In this document: positions 20,133 through 31,465 of the stretch, one piece after another
Layout: every line of letters starts with the position of its first letter
How positions within the stretch are numbered: position 1 is the stretch's first letter
Origin: Coenobita brevimanus
Taxonomy: Eukaryota; Arthropoda; Malacostraca; Decapoda; Coenobitidae
NCBI GenBank assembly: GCA_032717465.1
Contig: CM064669.1
Coordinates: 49,829,343-49,893,342, forward strand
DNA: 64,000 bases
Direction of reading: 5' to 3'
Program-made: the position numbers and the translations under genes
Notes under the pieces: model-generated
Database searches by the model: none
The model's input: only the letters and a program-made list of their open reading frames with translations
Told to the model about the DNA's origin: nothing

Positions 20133-20569
20133 TCATATACCTCTCCACTCGTATAATGTGTAAATATGGGAAATGGAGGATGAGGTTAAAGGAGATCACT
20201 TCAAGGGAGATTAGCAAATGGAGAACTTGAATGCACTTTGAAGGGTAAGAGAATTAGTGGAGGGATGGGGTGGAGAGGTGTAAGAGTGTGGGTAGGGCGA
20301 GTTAGAGGGAGGGCAGACATAAAGCGCATTCTCAATCGCATTTACTACTCGTCAGACAGGTAACCATGTTATGCTACATTAGGAGAAATCACCGACCTTC
20401 ACCAAACTGTAGTAATGACCAACCTGATCTACCGTATCTGCTTCCAACTACCAGGACGATAACCCAACCGATGACACCCATAATCCTACTTAGCCTATCC
20501 CGAAGCTTTACTGATGCCATCCTAGTAGTTGCCGAGCTTTACTTGTATCTTTGGTGGTAGGTGATGGCG

Positions 20570-21035
20570 ACCATTATCCGGTAAACTGATGCAGCACTGC
20601 CTACATCATCCTTCACTCTGCTCATCCATTTTGTCTGTCTTTTCCTTTCCTATTGCTCCCATCCTTCCTATAACTTTTCATTGCTCTTCTTAACATTTCA
20701 GGTGGCTCTACACTGAGTGACAAACCTATGGTCTCCTGTAACCCACGAAACCCTTAACAAAGCTGGGTGGTAACCATATAACCAAATAAAGCGGACATGT
20801 GATGCCTACTATGGTACCCCTGTCAGCTGAGTGGAGAGACGCAAATGCAGCGTCCGTCCAGCCGGGAACATAACCTCCACCAAGGCCCATGACCTTTACA
20901 GTCTTCCCAGGCGGTCTGCCGTAAGGGAACATGGGTTCACTGCACGGGACAAACCTGCGCAGGCTGTTGCTTACTTGTGGTTGATGGGTTTCCTCATCCA
21001 GACAGACCGGGGTTACTCAACAACCAATACCTCTT
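20570..21035 (+). repeat. Long dispersed repeat (CAGGTGGCTCTACACTGAGT family)
   Basis: It matches 57610-58085 along most of its length: AGGTGGCTCTACACTGAGT, TTTCCTGTAACC-like, GTGGTAACCA(T/C)ATAA, TATGGTGCCCCTGT-like, GGGAACAT..GGTTCACTG, CTCAGACAGA. A shorter inverted piece is near 53600-53700. It may be part of the retroelement whose RNase H remnant lies downstream. No intact frame remains. Confidence 0.7.
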
Positions 21036-22824
21036 TAAGGGTCCAAAGCATCATGGGCATAAGACAAGTTCCCGAGTGGATCACGCCTCCTACCTGCCCC
21101 TCCTACCCCTGGCCTCTCCTTTAGGTCTGATGTGGTTATGTTTCTGAATTGCCTCAAAGAAGTGGGGTGGAAAGTCTGTCCTCTACCTGACATTACCGTA
21201 TACTGCACTAAATCTGCTTAAGGTCACCAACACGTCACAATAAAGCCTTCTTTTCTTTTCCACAAACAGCACGAGCAGTCAGTACCAGAACTGGATCAGA
21301 AACCATAACAGGCAATCAACTGTTGTCATGGGTCTGAATGCTTTCTCAATACAAGGAGGCTGCTATGCTGAAGTGTGCATAGTCACAATGTCCAGGGCCT
21401 CCAGGTCAGTGACAAAAACACAAATTACTGTTTTTTAGACATGACTAATTTACAACGACCAAAATTATTACTTCTTCTTGAACCTTGTTCCTACTGCCCA
21501 AAGTGCACCCAGAGGGGAATCAGACATCATCACAACGTCATCTGCTCTGGCAATGAGAGTGGAAAGTGCAAAATTCTTTCTCTTTTATTACATGGAGGTC
21601 AGAGAGACAGAGAATACTTACTGGTATGAAAGACACATTTATCGACCTCAGTCACACGCTCCAAGTGATCATTAACTGATCTGCCCGCAAAATGCCCCCA
21701 GTACTAATCACAGCGGTCCCAGGTCCTCCCTTTACAGTCAGGTCAACTTTGGAAACACACTTTTGGAGCCGACTAATCTTCTGGAAGACTGTTGTTGACA
21801 TTTAACGGGCTTTAAAATTCCCTGGGTCTCTGACATCACACCCGAAAGCAAGTACAACTCTTCATGTCCAAAGACCAAGAGAACCTTTACCTTTCTTACA
21901 AGACAAGTTCCTAATGGTACAGGATGTGCCAGCTTCAGACCTGCAACAGGGATGAGAACCTGACAGCTATTACCCCAACACTCAGCAGCACAAACAGCAT
22001 CACTACTATCTTCAAGTAATCCCTAAGCCTGAAGCTAACTCATAATTCACTCTTGGGATCTGCTTATCAAGTGCCTTGCTGGTGGCTGGAATCTTCTGAC
22101 TGCTCAATTAGAGCAGAAGCTGGCAAAGCAAACCCTGGATCACTGCCCACCTGACAACACTGCTCATCTACATTTCTTGTGGTATGAAAGACTGCCATCC
22201 CCAGAAATGCTTACCTAAGGTGACACAGGGGAACGGAGGAAAGTACGGAGTGGGATGGGACAGTGCAGGGCAGGCCTTTTCATATCTCTCCATCTCACTC
22301 TGGCTCTGAGAATTCATACCCCCTGGAAAAGTATCACTAGGCAGCAACCCTCTTGAGTCAACAACATCGCTTACCCCTAACTACACAATGTTAGTGCAGC
22401 CCAAATGAAGATGTTATCACAGCCAGTATCCAGTCATCCCTACAGTTCCAACAAAAACAACAGAAAACATCCATTCCCAAAACTGCATCTTCCTCACACT
22501 GGAAAAGTCACAGAACCCATACAGGGTGGTGTTAAATGGCACATGAATACCTGCAATCATGAACTACATAACCAATGAGACCTACCCTGATACGCAACAG
22601 AAATCCAACAACTTGATCCTCCTCACCTCTACTCTCAACTTGGGCATTTGCACCCAGTTTCCACCCCTCATGCAAAATTTGCAGAAAGACAATAAGAAAG
22701 ATTTCAGGAGGCATGAGAACTCCTTCAACTAGCCCCCCCAAAACTGGATGATTTATTACAATCATGAACTAACAACAGCATCACAGTAGCCATGTCCTGG
22801 GTGAAACTGCTACTAGTCATCACA

Positions 22825-23020
22825 CTCTGCACAGACACCTCCAATGAGTGCTGGATCTATCATTCACCCTAAGGCCACAAAAGATCAAGGCTTTGGACTA
22901 CAAGTGATGCTGCATCACAAGTTAATGTAAAGGAGTTGCTTGTGACACATTTCCAGCTTGGATGCCTTAGCATTTATTCTGTAACAGACAACACAACAAT
23001 GCTCATGCACGTAAACCAAT
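22825..23020 (+). pseudogene. RNase H-domain remnant of a DIRS/LTR-type retroelement
   Basis: One plus frame reads LCTDTSNECW, then GLWTTSDAASQVNVKELLVT or its near equivalent, then VTDNTTMLMHVNQ. The order TD.S..GW, N.KEL, TDNTT....N matches the RNase H module that follows reverse transcriptase in DIRS-like and related retroelements: first Asp, conserved Glu in KEL, second Asp in TDN. Two in-frame stops (near 22869 and 23020) show it is dead. Flanking DNA from about 21.1 to 23.6 kb may be the rest of the element, but I could not place RT or recombinase motifs. Confidence 0.55.
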
Positions 23021-23436
23021 AAGGCATGTTTCACCAAACCTATTGATGGCGGTAGCCCTACTCAAATGGGAACAGTAACACCACCACCAACTTATGTCAT
23101 CAACAATATCATGAATGTCCAAAAGGCCATCACAGACCAGACCAGAATCCCTGATTTACATTTTTAGCAGCTCCAGACAAAAGCAAAGTTACAATACTGT
23201 GCAGGCCACCCGTGAACTGGCAAAACCAAGGGAACCTAGGTAATGCATAAGTCTTGCTTGGTGCTGATGAACCTATGCATCTTCCCACCACCTTATATCT
23301 ATTCTTCGACTGTGGTCATTTGCACTTAAGAGTCAGTCTATGTCCTGGTACATGACATCCAAGAATTCCTCAATCTGCACTTCTACCATGTCTTGGTTAC
23401 TCTTCCTTGACTGCCTGCAAAATGGTAGAGCACAGG

Positions 23437-23437
<1 letters not shown>

Positions 23438-23475
<38 letters not shown>

Positions 23476-23510
23476 TTCAGGACTGCCAAAACATTTTTTT
23501 TTTTTTTTTT
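23438..23510. repeat. Poly(A) then poly(T), 22 bp apart
   Basis: About 34 A (23438-23472) followed by a short spacer and about 16 T (23494-23510). The two tracts can pair as a hairpin. Confidence 0.9.
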
Positions 23511-23519
23511 CCCCTCAGC

Positions 23520-26500
23520 AGCTGTGTTTTGGAGGCAACTCCCTTAGCTGTTTCTGCCTGAGGGAGAACTACCACCTCTTCCTCCCCACACTGCAAAGAC
23601 CGGGAAGGGGGAGGGGGGGAGAGAAAACAAATGAAACAACTTACTCCCACAAAAGGTTAGGACTTGCATGGGCTCCTACTGGTCTCATAGGGCATGGGAA
23701 AGCATAACCAGATGATCATTTCAAAGACCGGACAATATATCAACAATCCCAGAGGAAGGTCATGAAGCCTTGAGTCACATATTGTAATTGGAGGCACAAA
23801 GCAATGCACCAACTCCTCAGCTCTCCGAATCCAAGCTGCTCCCTCCTATGGTGTTGTAAAGTTCCAAGACACTTCCTAAGGAGCCTCCTACCACTGGAAC
23901 TTTACAATAAACAGCTATGAGCAATTACCGTCCACTGGAAATGGGTATTAAACTGAGGCACAAATACGTATGCATCATCAATATGCTGAACCAATACACA
24001 TACGTGTCAGTTCACACATTCTGTTAATGGTTCTACACTTTGCTTTTTAAGAGAAGGCATTATGAACACAACTCATGTGCTTAGCAGGTCGTGAGCAGCA
24101 ACATGCAAAAAGTCAGACAAGGCACTACGGCAGCATGCTCGACATATCCGTTGAAATGTCGTGAACAGTGTCATAGCAACTCGCATGCACCTGTGCAAAA
24201 CACAAAACAAGCAGACAAAAAAAAAAAAAAAATGGCCAACTGTCACTGCTGTGCCAAAAAATGATGAGATTTTATATTCTTGTTAAATATGCATTCATTA
24301 TGTGCTTATAAAGCTCAGTGCTTGATTCAATACACTACGCTGGTTCAGGGGAAGCAGAAGACTTGTTCCACGAGAGGAACGTACCGGTGATGCGGTTTAT
24401 CGAGAACCGGTACACACCTCTACCATCGGAAAACTCTCGTCAAAATATGTAAAAATTCACAAAAGTTTGGGCATCATACCATACAACAGAAAGAGTATAG
24501 TATTTTGTTTTCACCCGACGGCAATGAGCAACTCCCTCAACTTGAAAACAATAGCTCCATGTTTTGGTTATAAGAAACTTAATAAGCCTTAGTTATGAGG
24601 TATGAACTGTCTCTAAATTAACTAACTTCCAATCTGACTACAGTATACTCAGTCATCAACCAAGCTGACAGGAGCCAGACCTCTATCAAGTTCAAGCAAA
24701 TGTAAAACATAGACATGACTGCAAACTGAGTCAGGAATACTAAGAAAGAATGTTGCTAGAATGTACAGTTGGCCCTATATATTCACAGTTTCCTTATCTG
24801 CAAGCATATACACCCTCTCCAAAGAATACCGGTACTTATATAAAACTTGTATAACACATTTCAAGCATGCAGATGCAAATTTCTGACATTCTGTGGCACT
24901 GCAAAAGGTTTTTATGCAACCACATCACATACAGAAGTTCGACTACAACTCCATGGGAAGTTCTGTGATGGTACCAATTATTCAAAGATTTTCACATTCA
25001 AGGGGGCGCTAATTGTAATGCAACCCCTGTGAATAAGGCGGGCCAACTGTAATTGTACATACCACCACAGCTGAGAATGTAGTCAGGCTGCTCACCTGCA
25101 ACAAAGACCAATGATAAAAGTTAGTCCTACAGTGCAGTATATTTTGTCAATTTCAAAATCCAATATTAAGTAAAGAAGAAAAACAGAAAGATGAAAAGCT
25201 ACCAATTTCTAGTTTCATGGATGATATGATGTGACAAAGAAATCTGAGTATAGGTGTGAGTTGGATCAGCAGGAGGGGAAAAAAAAAAATTGCAGAAGCT
25301 ACTGTGGTCCTAATTTCATTTATGGACATTGTTAGTTTGCTGGCAGATGATTTTTTTTTTTTTTGAGGGGAGGTGGTACTGATGCAAACTACTCAAAATC
25401 ATCAAACAGCTGCCACCAAAACTATGGGAAAGATAAGTTTCAAAGGCTCCCAAAGGGCATATAATGCTTCATAATTCAGTGCTACCCCTAAATTTCCATG
25501 CTCTGCTCACTGCTCTCTCTGCTGGGAGTTCAAACATTCCTGTATAGGAGAGAATTGGAGAGAACTGAAATTAAGAAAAAAAAAAATAACAATAATAATA
25601 ATAAACACTGTTACAGCTCATTAGCACTCTTCAGCAAGATCAATACCATGTAAAGAAGAAAAGAAATATATAACTGCATTTTTTTAAAAATGACCATCTA
25701 CTTATCATTTATATACTAAATCAACCCTAGCTGTGGTTGTGAAATACTGATGCCTACAAAGACTTTAGTTTACACTATGCTTCATCTTGTGAGAACCAGT
25801 AAGGAACAGTGAATCTGAGCAAGTTGAAATTTCATCAAAAAAAGATGACAAAATCCAATCATCCTCCAAAAAAATCAAAGTACACAGAGCAAACAATAAT
25901 TCTAATATTACTGTACAACCCAGATTGAGTGCAATTATTCACATACCACATAATTTTTTCATTAAATAATTGAAAAGCTTTTCAATCTATCAGACTACAC
26001 AGACATAAGCAGCAATAAACCTGCCATGGCTAGAAGCAAGTGTCATCTGTTCTCATATGCTAAGGGAATTTTACTACCACTGCGCTGACACTACATTATT
26101 TGGTGCTTTTATTTTTTTTTTTAAGCCAGAATCATGTATATATATAAAAGTGTTATTTTTGTGAAAATGCCATTGTCACTGCAAATAATAATGTTCAATA
26201 AAATCATAAAGACAATTTAAATTACTGCCACTTACAGCTACAGAACTTCCATGAGGAATGATATTTACGGTACCACTACCAATATTTTCATTACTTTGGT
26301 CTTGAAAGTCTGAAAAAATGGTTTAAGAGCAATAAAACCAGATGAATGGCTATTGTCGTGGAGGGAAACCTCAGAATGTGGAAATACAATAATATTTAAC
26401 TTTTCAAAATCTGAAATTACACACAGAAAAAAGTTAAGCTTTACAGCTTTACCAAAGTTAGAAACAAAGAATGCCCAGGTTAGAACCAAACAATGTGGCT

Positions 26501-26600
26501 TTCTCAGACAAGGTATGGTATCCTAAATCCCAATAGCTGTGATCTGTGCAATGTCCATAAATGACCCTTTGATTAATGCTATGGTTTAGGTCTGAGAATA
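23520..26600. other. Gene-free stretch
   Basis: AT-rich sequence with short homopolymers. No coding exon, RNA gene or clear repeat array is recognised. Poly-A and poly-T runs near 24222, 25277 and 25352 are the only simple features. Confidence 0.5.
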
Positions 26601-26604
26601 ATAC

Positions 26605-26935
26605 ATTTAGAATCAAAGGATGTCAAGGTTAAAACAGATGGATGCCAAAGTTAGAATCAAAAGATGCCCAGGTTAGGATCAAAGAATGCCAAGGTTAGGC
26701 ACAAAGAATGCCAAGGTTAGGACCATAGAATACCAAGGTTAGGACCAAAGAATGCCAAGGTTAGAATCAAAGAATGCCAAGGTTAGGACCAAAGAATGTC
26801 AAGGTTAGGACATATGGATGCCAAGGTTGGACCTGGAGAACATCACAATATGGACTGAAGGATGCTAAGGTCAAAACCAAAGGATGCCAGCTAAAGGATA
26901 CTCAGGTCAGGACACAGAGGTGCAAAGGTTAGAAC
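26605..26935. repeat. 22-bp minisatellite
   Basis: About twelve copies of AGGACCAAAGAATGCCAAGG then TT, with decreasing similarity toward both ends. Each unit ends in GGTTAG, so the array partly mimics telomere-like sequence. Confidence 0.92.
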
Positions 26936-27174
26936 TACAGTAAAGTACAGCATCTCCAATCCGAAATGCTTGATTCTAATGGCTTCATACCATAGGAAAT
27001 GGAATATTCTGGAAAGTGGATTCATGATAATAACTACCGGTATAGGAAAATCAAGTAATAAATGGTCTACAGCACAGTGAACAGTAAAAATGAAGCATCC
27101 TGCATTAGTAATTAATCATCTGTTCATACACAATACTATATTTTTTAAAACAAAATGAACCATACCAAAAATTA

Positions 27175-27254
27175 TCTAACCTAACCTAACCAAACAAAAT
27201 TAACTAACCTAACCTAAGCTAACCTAACCTAACCTTACCGTACCTAACCCAACC
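27175..27254. repeat. Degenerate (CCTAA)n tract
   Basis: CTAACCTAACCTAACC-type sequence with interruptions. Interstitial telomere-like tract, G-rich strand on minus. Confidence 0.8.
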
Positions 27255-27394
27255 AAGGACTCCTGCCTTAATCTGAGTCGCAATATGTAGTAGCTCCAGT
27301 AAATTTGTCGTTAAAAAAAAAAAAACTGGGATGTCCGAAAACGCAATAAAACCGTCTGTTTTCACCTGATAAGATCGCTAACCACACCCATTCA

Positions 27395-27530
27395 TCTGAT
27401 GGCCAGGCTGAAGGGTTAATATGACTTGTAACCAAGGAGACTCATTCCATCCTCATAACGATGGATCATCGAATTTCATGCAACTACGACTTAAAACTTT
27501 TCTAGGAGTGGCACAGTTCCATCAAGTGAA
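27395..27530 (+). repeat. Dispersed repeat (GTAACCAA.GAGAC family)
   Basis: Shares a spaced pattern (ACTTGTAACCAAGGAGAC, CTCAT, TCGAATTTCATGCAAC, GGCACAGTTCCATCA) with 47740-47900 and 59275-59425. Copies are diverged and non-coding. Confidence 0.55.
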
Positions 27531-29349
27531 AACAAACGGACTACTGCGCCTTATATTACCACCGTGAAACCAGCGGAGGGACAAGACCACAGCAATTTCC
27601 CCAATGTTATTTGATACAGTAACCTACTATTTCCCTGACTCGTCTTAACTGAACCTTTGCATAAGTAAATATATTTGTCCTGCCAGCTCCTACTCTACCT
27701 TACCTCTTAACCTTCGTTGTGGCGTCGAAGTAGAGATAGTTGAGTGATCACCAACAAAGCGTTTTCCTTCAGTGGAGACATTAGCCCACCATCCTCGGCA
27801 CATGAAAGACTGATCATATAGTCCAACACTGCCTTGAAATACTCCTTGGCCGTCTAACAAGCACACAAGAATCGTAACTTCGAAATACTTCACACAACCC
27901 ACTGCCACACGTGCACATACAAGATGCGGAATAAGGTCTCAACCCAAACTCGGTACAGTACCATTACATCATACCTGAATCTAAGCCTTAGAATTTGAAC
28001 CAGAAAAAAAATGACGTACCACTGCACTTAGATCATTTCCATAACATCAATACACTGTCCTGATCAACTAAGTGTGTATATTTATGTGTAGCACCGCTGA
28101 CAGAGACGAGTAATAGCACCATCTACATTTACGGTCCCTCCCAAGCTTTGAAAGTTACGAATTTTTCAATGTTCGCATATATATTTCGGAAGATTCCTGA
28201 AAGACAAGTTAATGAATGGTTTTGCAAAAACAGATATGCCGGTGCTTATCATTAAAGTGCTTGAGAAAGACTTTTTTTTTTTTTTTAACAAGTTTTGCCT
28301 ACAGTTGGTTTCAGCATCACACTGACTCGTAGAATTATAATCAAATAATACTGGTTAGCTCTTTTTAGCCGTTGCTCTCTGTTCTTGGTGATCGACGTAG
28401 TGATTAATCCTATTACTGGACACTAGTCAGATATAAATGAATGGATTAATTAGGTGAGTTTGTTTAATGCTTCAAACTGATTATGTAACTTTTTACTAAT
28501 AATCAGCCATGGGGTAATCCTTGAGATGTTGTATGATTATCGGTAACAACGATCGACGAACTTCGTAGCAGCCAGCGCGGTGAGTGCTTAAGTATTATGA
28601 GGCGTTTTGGTCAAAGGATGCTAAAATTCAATCATAGCTTCTCATATAAATTACGACAGTGAGGGCATAAGCAGGCATGGGTCCATTTGTATATCTAACT
28701 ATATGTGTACAAAAAAATAACTGGTTATATACGCATACATCAAGAGAATTATCTTTATTTGTTGTATCTAGTTTTCTACTGTAGTGCACCGGTTTAAAAG
28801 GGGGGAGGGGAGGATTATGGGTCCATAGCCTATAGGCCCCAGGATCCCGGACACCAAAGGCCGGGGATCCCACGAAAAAATAAATACTGACCTGAGAAAT
28901 GTAATGCCCCTAAAACACAACAGTAGACATTAATGTGTCTGCTGTACAGGCTAGGTTTGACTTTAAAATAAGGTGGATGTCTGTGGGGAAAAGGGTGCAC
29001 AAATTAAAGAAAATTCTTAACTGCACCTGTCCTAATATCCACATCATCCCTGAAATACCATATTCCAGGTCCGGATCCAGCAATGAAAAACAGGGGTGAC
29101 TGCCAGTGGAATTACACACAAGTTTGAATTCATGGTGACTGACTACCAAATTCCTCAAAATTTATTTCCAAATCTCTCTTGGACTGAAATATTATGTGAT
29201 ACTCTTTATGTAAGATATTTATTGCATACAGTTTAGTAACATTGTTCTTTGATAATAAGTAATTATTGTTTTGTTAGAAATAAGGGTAGCGTACTCCTCT
29301 AATCCATGTCTGATATTCATCTGTGGACAGAGCAGTGCCAAGGGGTCAT

Positions 29350-29539
29350 ATTCTCGTCGGATACAGAAGCTCTCTAACACCTTTTCCATACCAGTTTATT
29401 AATTTTCTGCATGAGCCACTTTAATAGTTTTTTTTTTCTTATAAAGAAATATATATGTTACAAGATACTAGGAAGGTCTAACATCTAAAATAAATCGCCA
29501 AGAAAGAGGTGTTAACAAGATCCCTCATCGTACGAGAAT
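29350..29539. mobile_element. Foldback (MITE-like) element, copy 2
   Basis: Left arm ATTCTCGTCGG..AGAAGCTCTCTAACACCTTT and right arm AAATAAATCGCCAAGAAAG, AGGTGTTAACAAGATCCCTC, CGTACGAGAAT are imperfect reverse complements about 75 bp long. They match the arms at 33757-33970 and 10695-11240. No coding sequence lies between them. Confidence 0.7.
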
Positions 29540-29877
29540 GCATGCCAAGTCAGGCGCAAGAAGTTTACATTACATCCACCCCCGCGCCATGCTATCCACC
29601 CCTTGTAGCCTACCCCAAGGTCCTTGGACCTTGGCCTACCCCTAGCCTGTCTCCTCACATTCTCGGTGCTCGGCCTAATGGGAATCTCCACAAAATGCTG
29701 TATCCCAGGGCCTCCATAACTTTTAGAGTGGCTCTGTTGCTCATGTTTGTTTTACATTGCAGACTAGTAATTCCACGACTCAGAAATGCGCTAAAAATAC
29801 CCATTGCCTAGAATGTATACAGTATAGCGTACAATTATCACAGCTTGCATTTCCTTACGTTGAGTGTGATTCGCATT

Positions 29878-29903
29878 ACGACACACACACACACACACAC
29901 ACA
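29878..29903. repeat. (CA)n microsatellite
   Basis: About 12 CA units. Confidence 0.95.
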
Positions 29904-30155
29904 CTCAAAAATACAGGAATTATACCGGTACATGCCTGTCCATGAGCTGTCTCTTTCCCCCACCATCCCAGAACCCGCCATGACCTCTGCAAAACCCTGT
30001 CTACCTTCTCTAACGCCTTTTTTTTTTAATCCATTTTTTCATACCTTCCTTCCATTGTGTGTGTGTGTGTGTGTGTGTGTGTACAGCTGTGTGCGAGGTC
30101 ATACATCTTAAATATCGCTATGAACCAATATGGGATGTGTGCAGCTGCATGGCTT

Positions 30156-30158
30156 GTT

Positions 30159-30243
<85 letters not shown>
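30156..30243. repeat. (TG)n(AG)n compound microsatellite
   Basis: About 20 TG units joined to about 19 GA units. A shorter (GT)n lies at 30056-30082. Open frames with Val-Cys or Arg-Glu repeats are artefacts. Confidence 0.96.
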
Positions 30244-30246
<3 letters not shown>

Positions 30247-30249
30247 GGG

Positions 30250-30440
30250 AGTTGTTGCATAACTCCGGCCTGTTCGGCCGAGATGACCCATCAACCACAG
30301 GTAAACAACTGCTTCTTTGAGACCGTCCTCCTGGACAGGTGTAGTACAATACAGTGTTAGGGAACCGGCACCACCTTGTGGTACACAACACAGGGTTAGA
30401 CCAGGGTCCTTCCCACGGCGAGGAGCAGGGAAATACGGGA
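30250..30440 (+). repeat. Dispersed repeat (GACCCATCAACCACAGGTAA family)
   Basis: GGCCGAGATGACCCATCAAC, ACCGGCACCACCTTGTGGTA and CTTCCCACGGCGAGGAG have counterparts at 44390-44545 (CAGACCCATCAACCACAAGT, ATCCGGTGCACCCCTGTGGT, CATCCCACAGTGAGGTG) and partly at 44560-44700. Confidence 0.65.
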
Positions 30441-31260
30441 GGTTTGACTCCCTTGTGAACGCTTCAGCTACTACTTTTCAAGGGTCACAGCTCTACTACA
30501 GGTAGGCTTCCCTTCAGCGTCGGGTGGGGGGGGGGGGTAGAGCCTACAACGTGTATGGAAGTGTCTGGAGCGATTATGGTGTGTTCCTGATTGTATACTG
30601 CTTGCAGTGTCTGCAAGTAAGGAATATGTGTAAAGAACTACAGTGTGTGTGCCCTCCAAGGAGAGTAAATACAATGCAACGACGCATAATACAGCATCAT
30701 AATATCTCGCTGGACATAAAGAACCCTCTGTGTTGTTACCACACACGCACACACACAAAGCCTCCATAATCGTTGCTGTTTGCTTTATCTCTTATGTCAA
30801 AAGTATCTTGATGTGCCATTGTGTATTCTATGTACAGTACGTTCAACTAACTAGAGATCAACAAGATGACGATATGTTGTGGTCAAATTACAAGTTAGAA
30901 AGGGCAATTAACTTCGGTCTGCGGCAAGTGGCAACCACCTGAATCAATTTTGATTTTTTTAGTTTGAATGTTTTCTTATGAAAGATAGACAACAGAGTGC
31001 TATTCGATGGCATTATCCTGCAAGGTATGAAGCTGAGGGATGCAATAAAATGTTCTTTGATGTTCAATAAAAGAAGATAATGTTAAGTGGTAAGCCACCT
31101 TTGATGACTACAAGTCTTGCTAATTAAATTCACACGTTGTCAGGCTACTAAATCAGTCAGGCTACTAAATCCTAACGACATGAAACATATGTAAACGACC
31201 CCTTCATGTACATTTGAACATCAACTGCTTTTCACAATGCATATACTGTACCTGCGAATC

Positions 31261-31444
31261 CTACATCTGGTAACTCTTGTGGAGGGAGGGAGCCTGAGAG
31301 GGAGAGGAGGGTTAGAGGAAGATCAGATGGCGGTTATCTAGCCCCAGAGGCGCGTATTGACTGGGTCTTGGCGGTTCAGTTGTATGTGGTGTGCCGGGCT
31401 GGTGGTGTGTTGCGTAATTTGAGCTCTGTGGACGTCTTCCTGCG
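31261..31444 (+). promoter_or_regulatory. HPRT 5' flank with initiator-like TCAGTT
   Basis: GC-richer than its surroundings and without a TATA box. TCAGTT at 31376-31381 fits the arthropod initiator consensus TCAGTY about 65 bp before the ATG. The start context GCGATGG has G at -3 and +4. The transcription start is inferred, not shown. Confidence 0.4.
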
Positions 31445-31465
31445 ATGGCTCAGGACTACATCAAA
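31445..31465 (+). CDS. HPRT1: HPRT coding exon 1
   Basis: ATG GCT CAG GAC TAC ATC AAA, then donor GTGAGT. Seven codons, phase 0. Chosen because it is the first ATG in good context upstream of exon 2 and leaves the reading frame matched. The human first exon is also very short (27 coding nt). The intron after it is 3,658 bp and contains the 251-bp palindrome and a foldback element. Confidence 0.85.

Noticed and set aside
30026..30391. 121-codon minus frame with Ser-Leu and Thr-His repeats
   Set aside because: Translation of (CT)n and (CA)n microsatellites.
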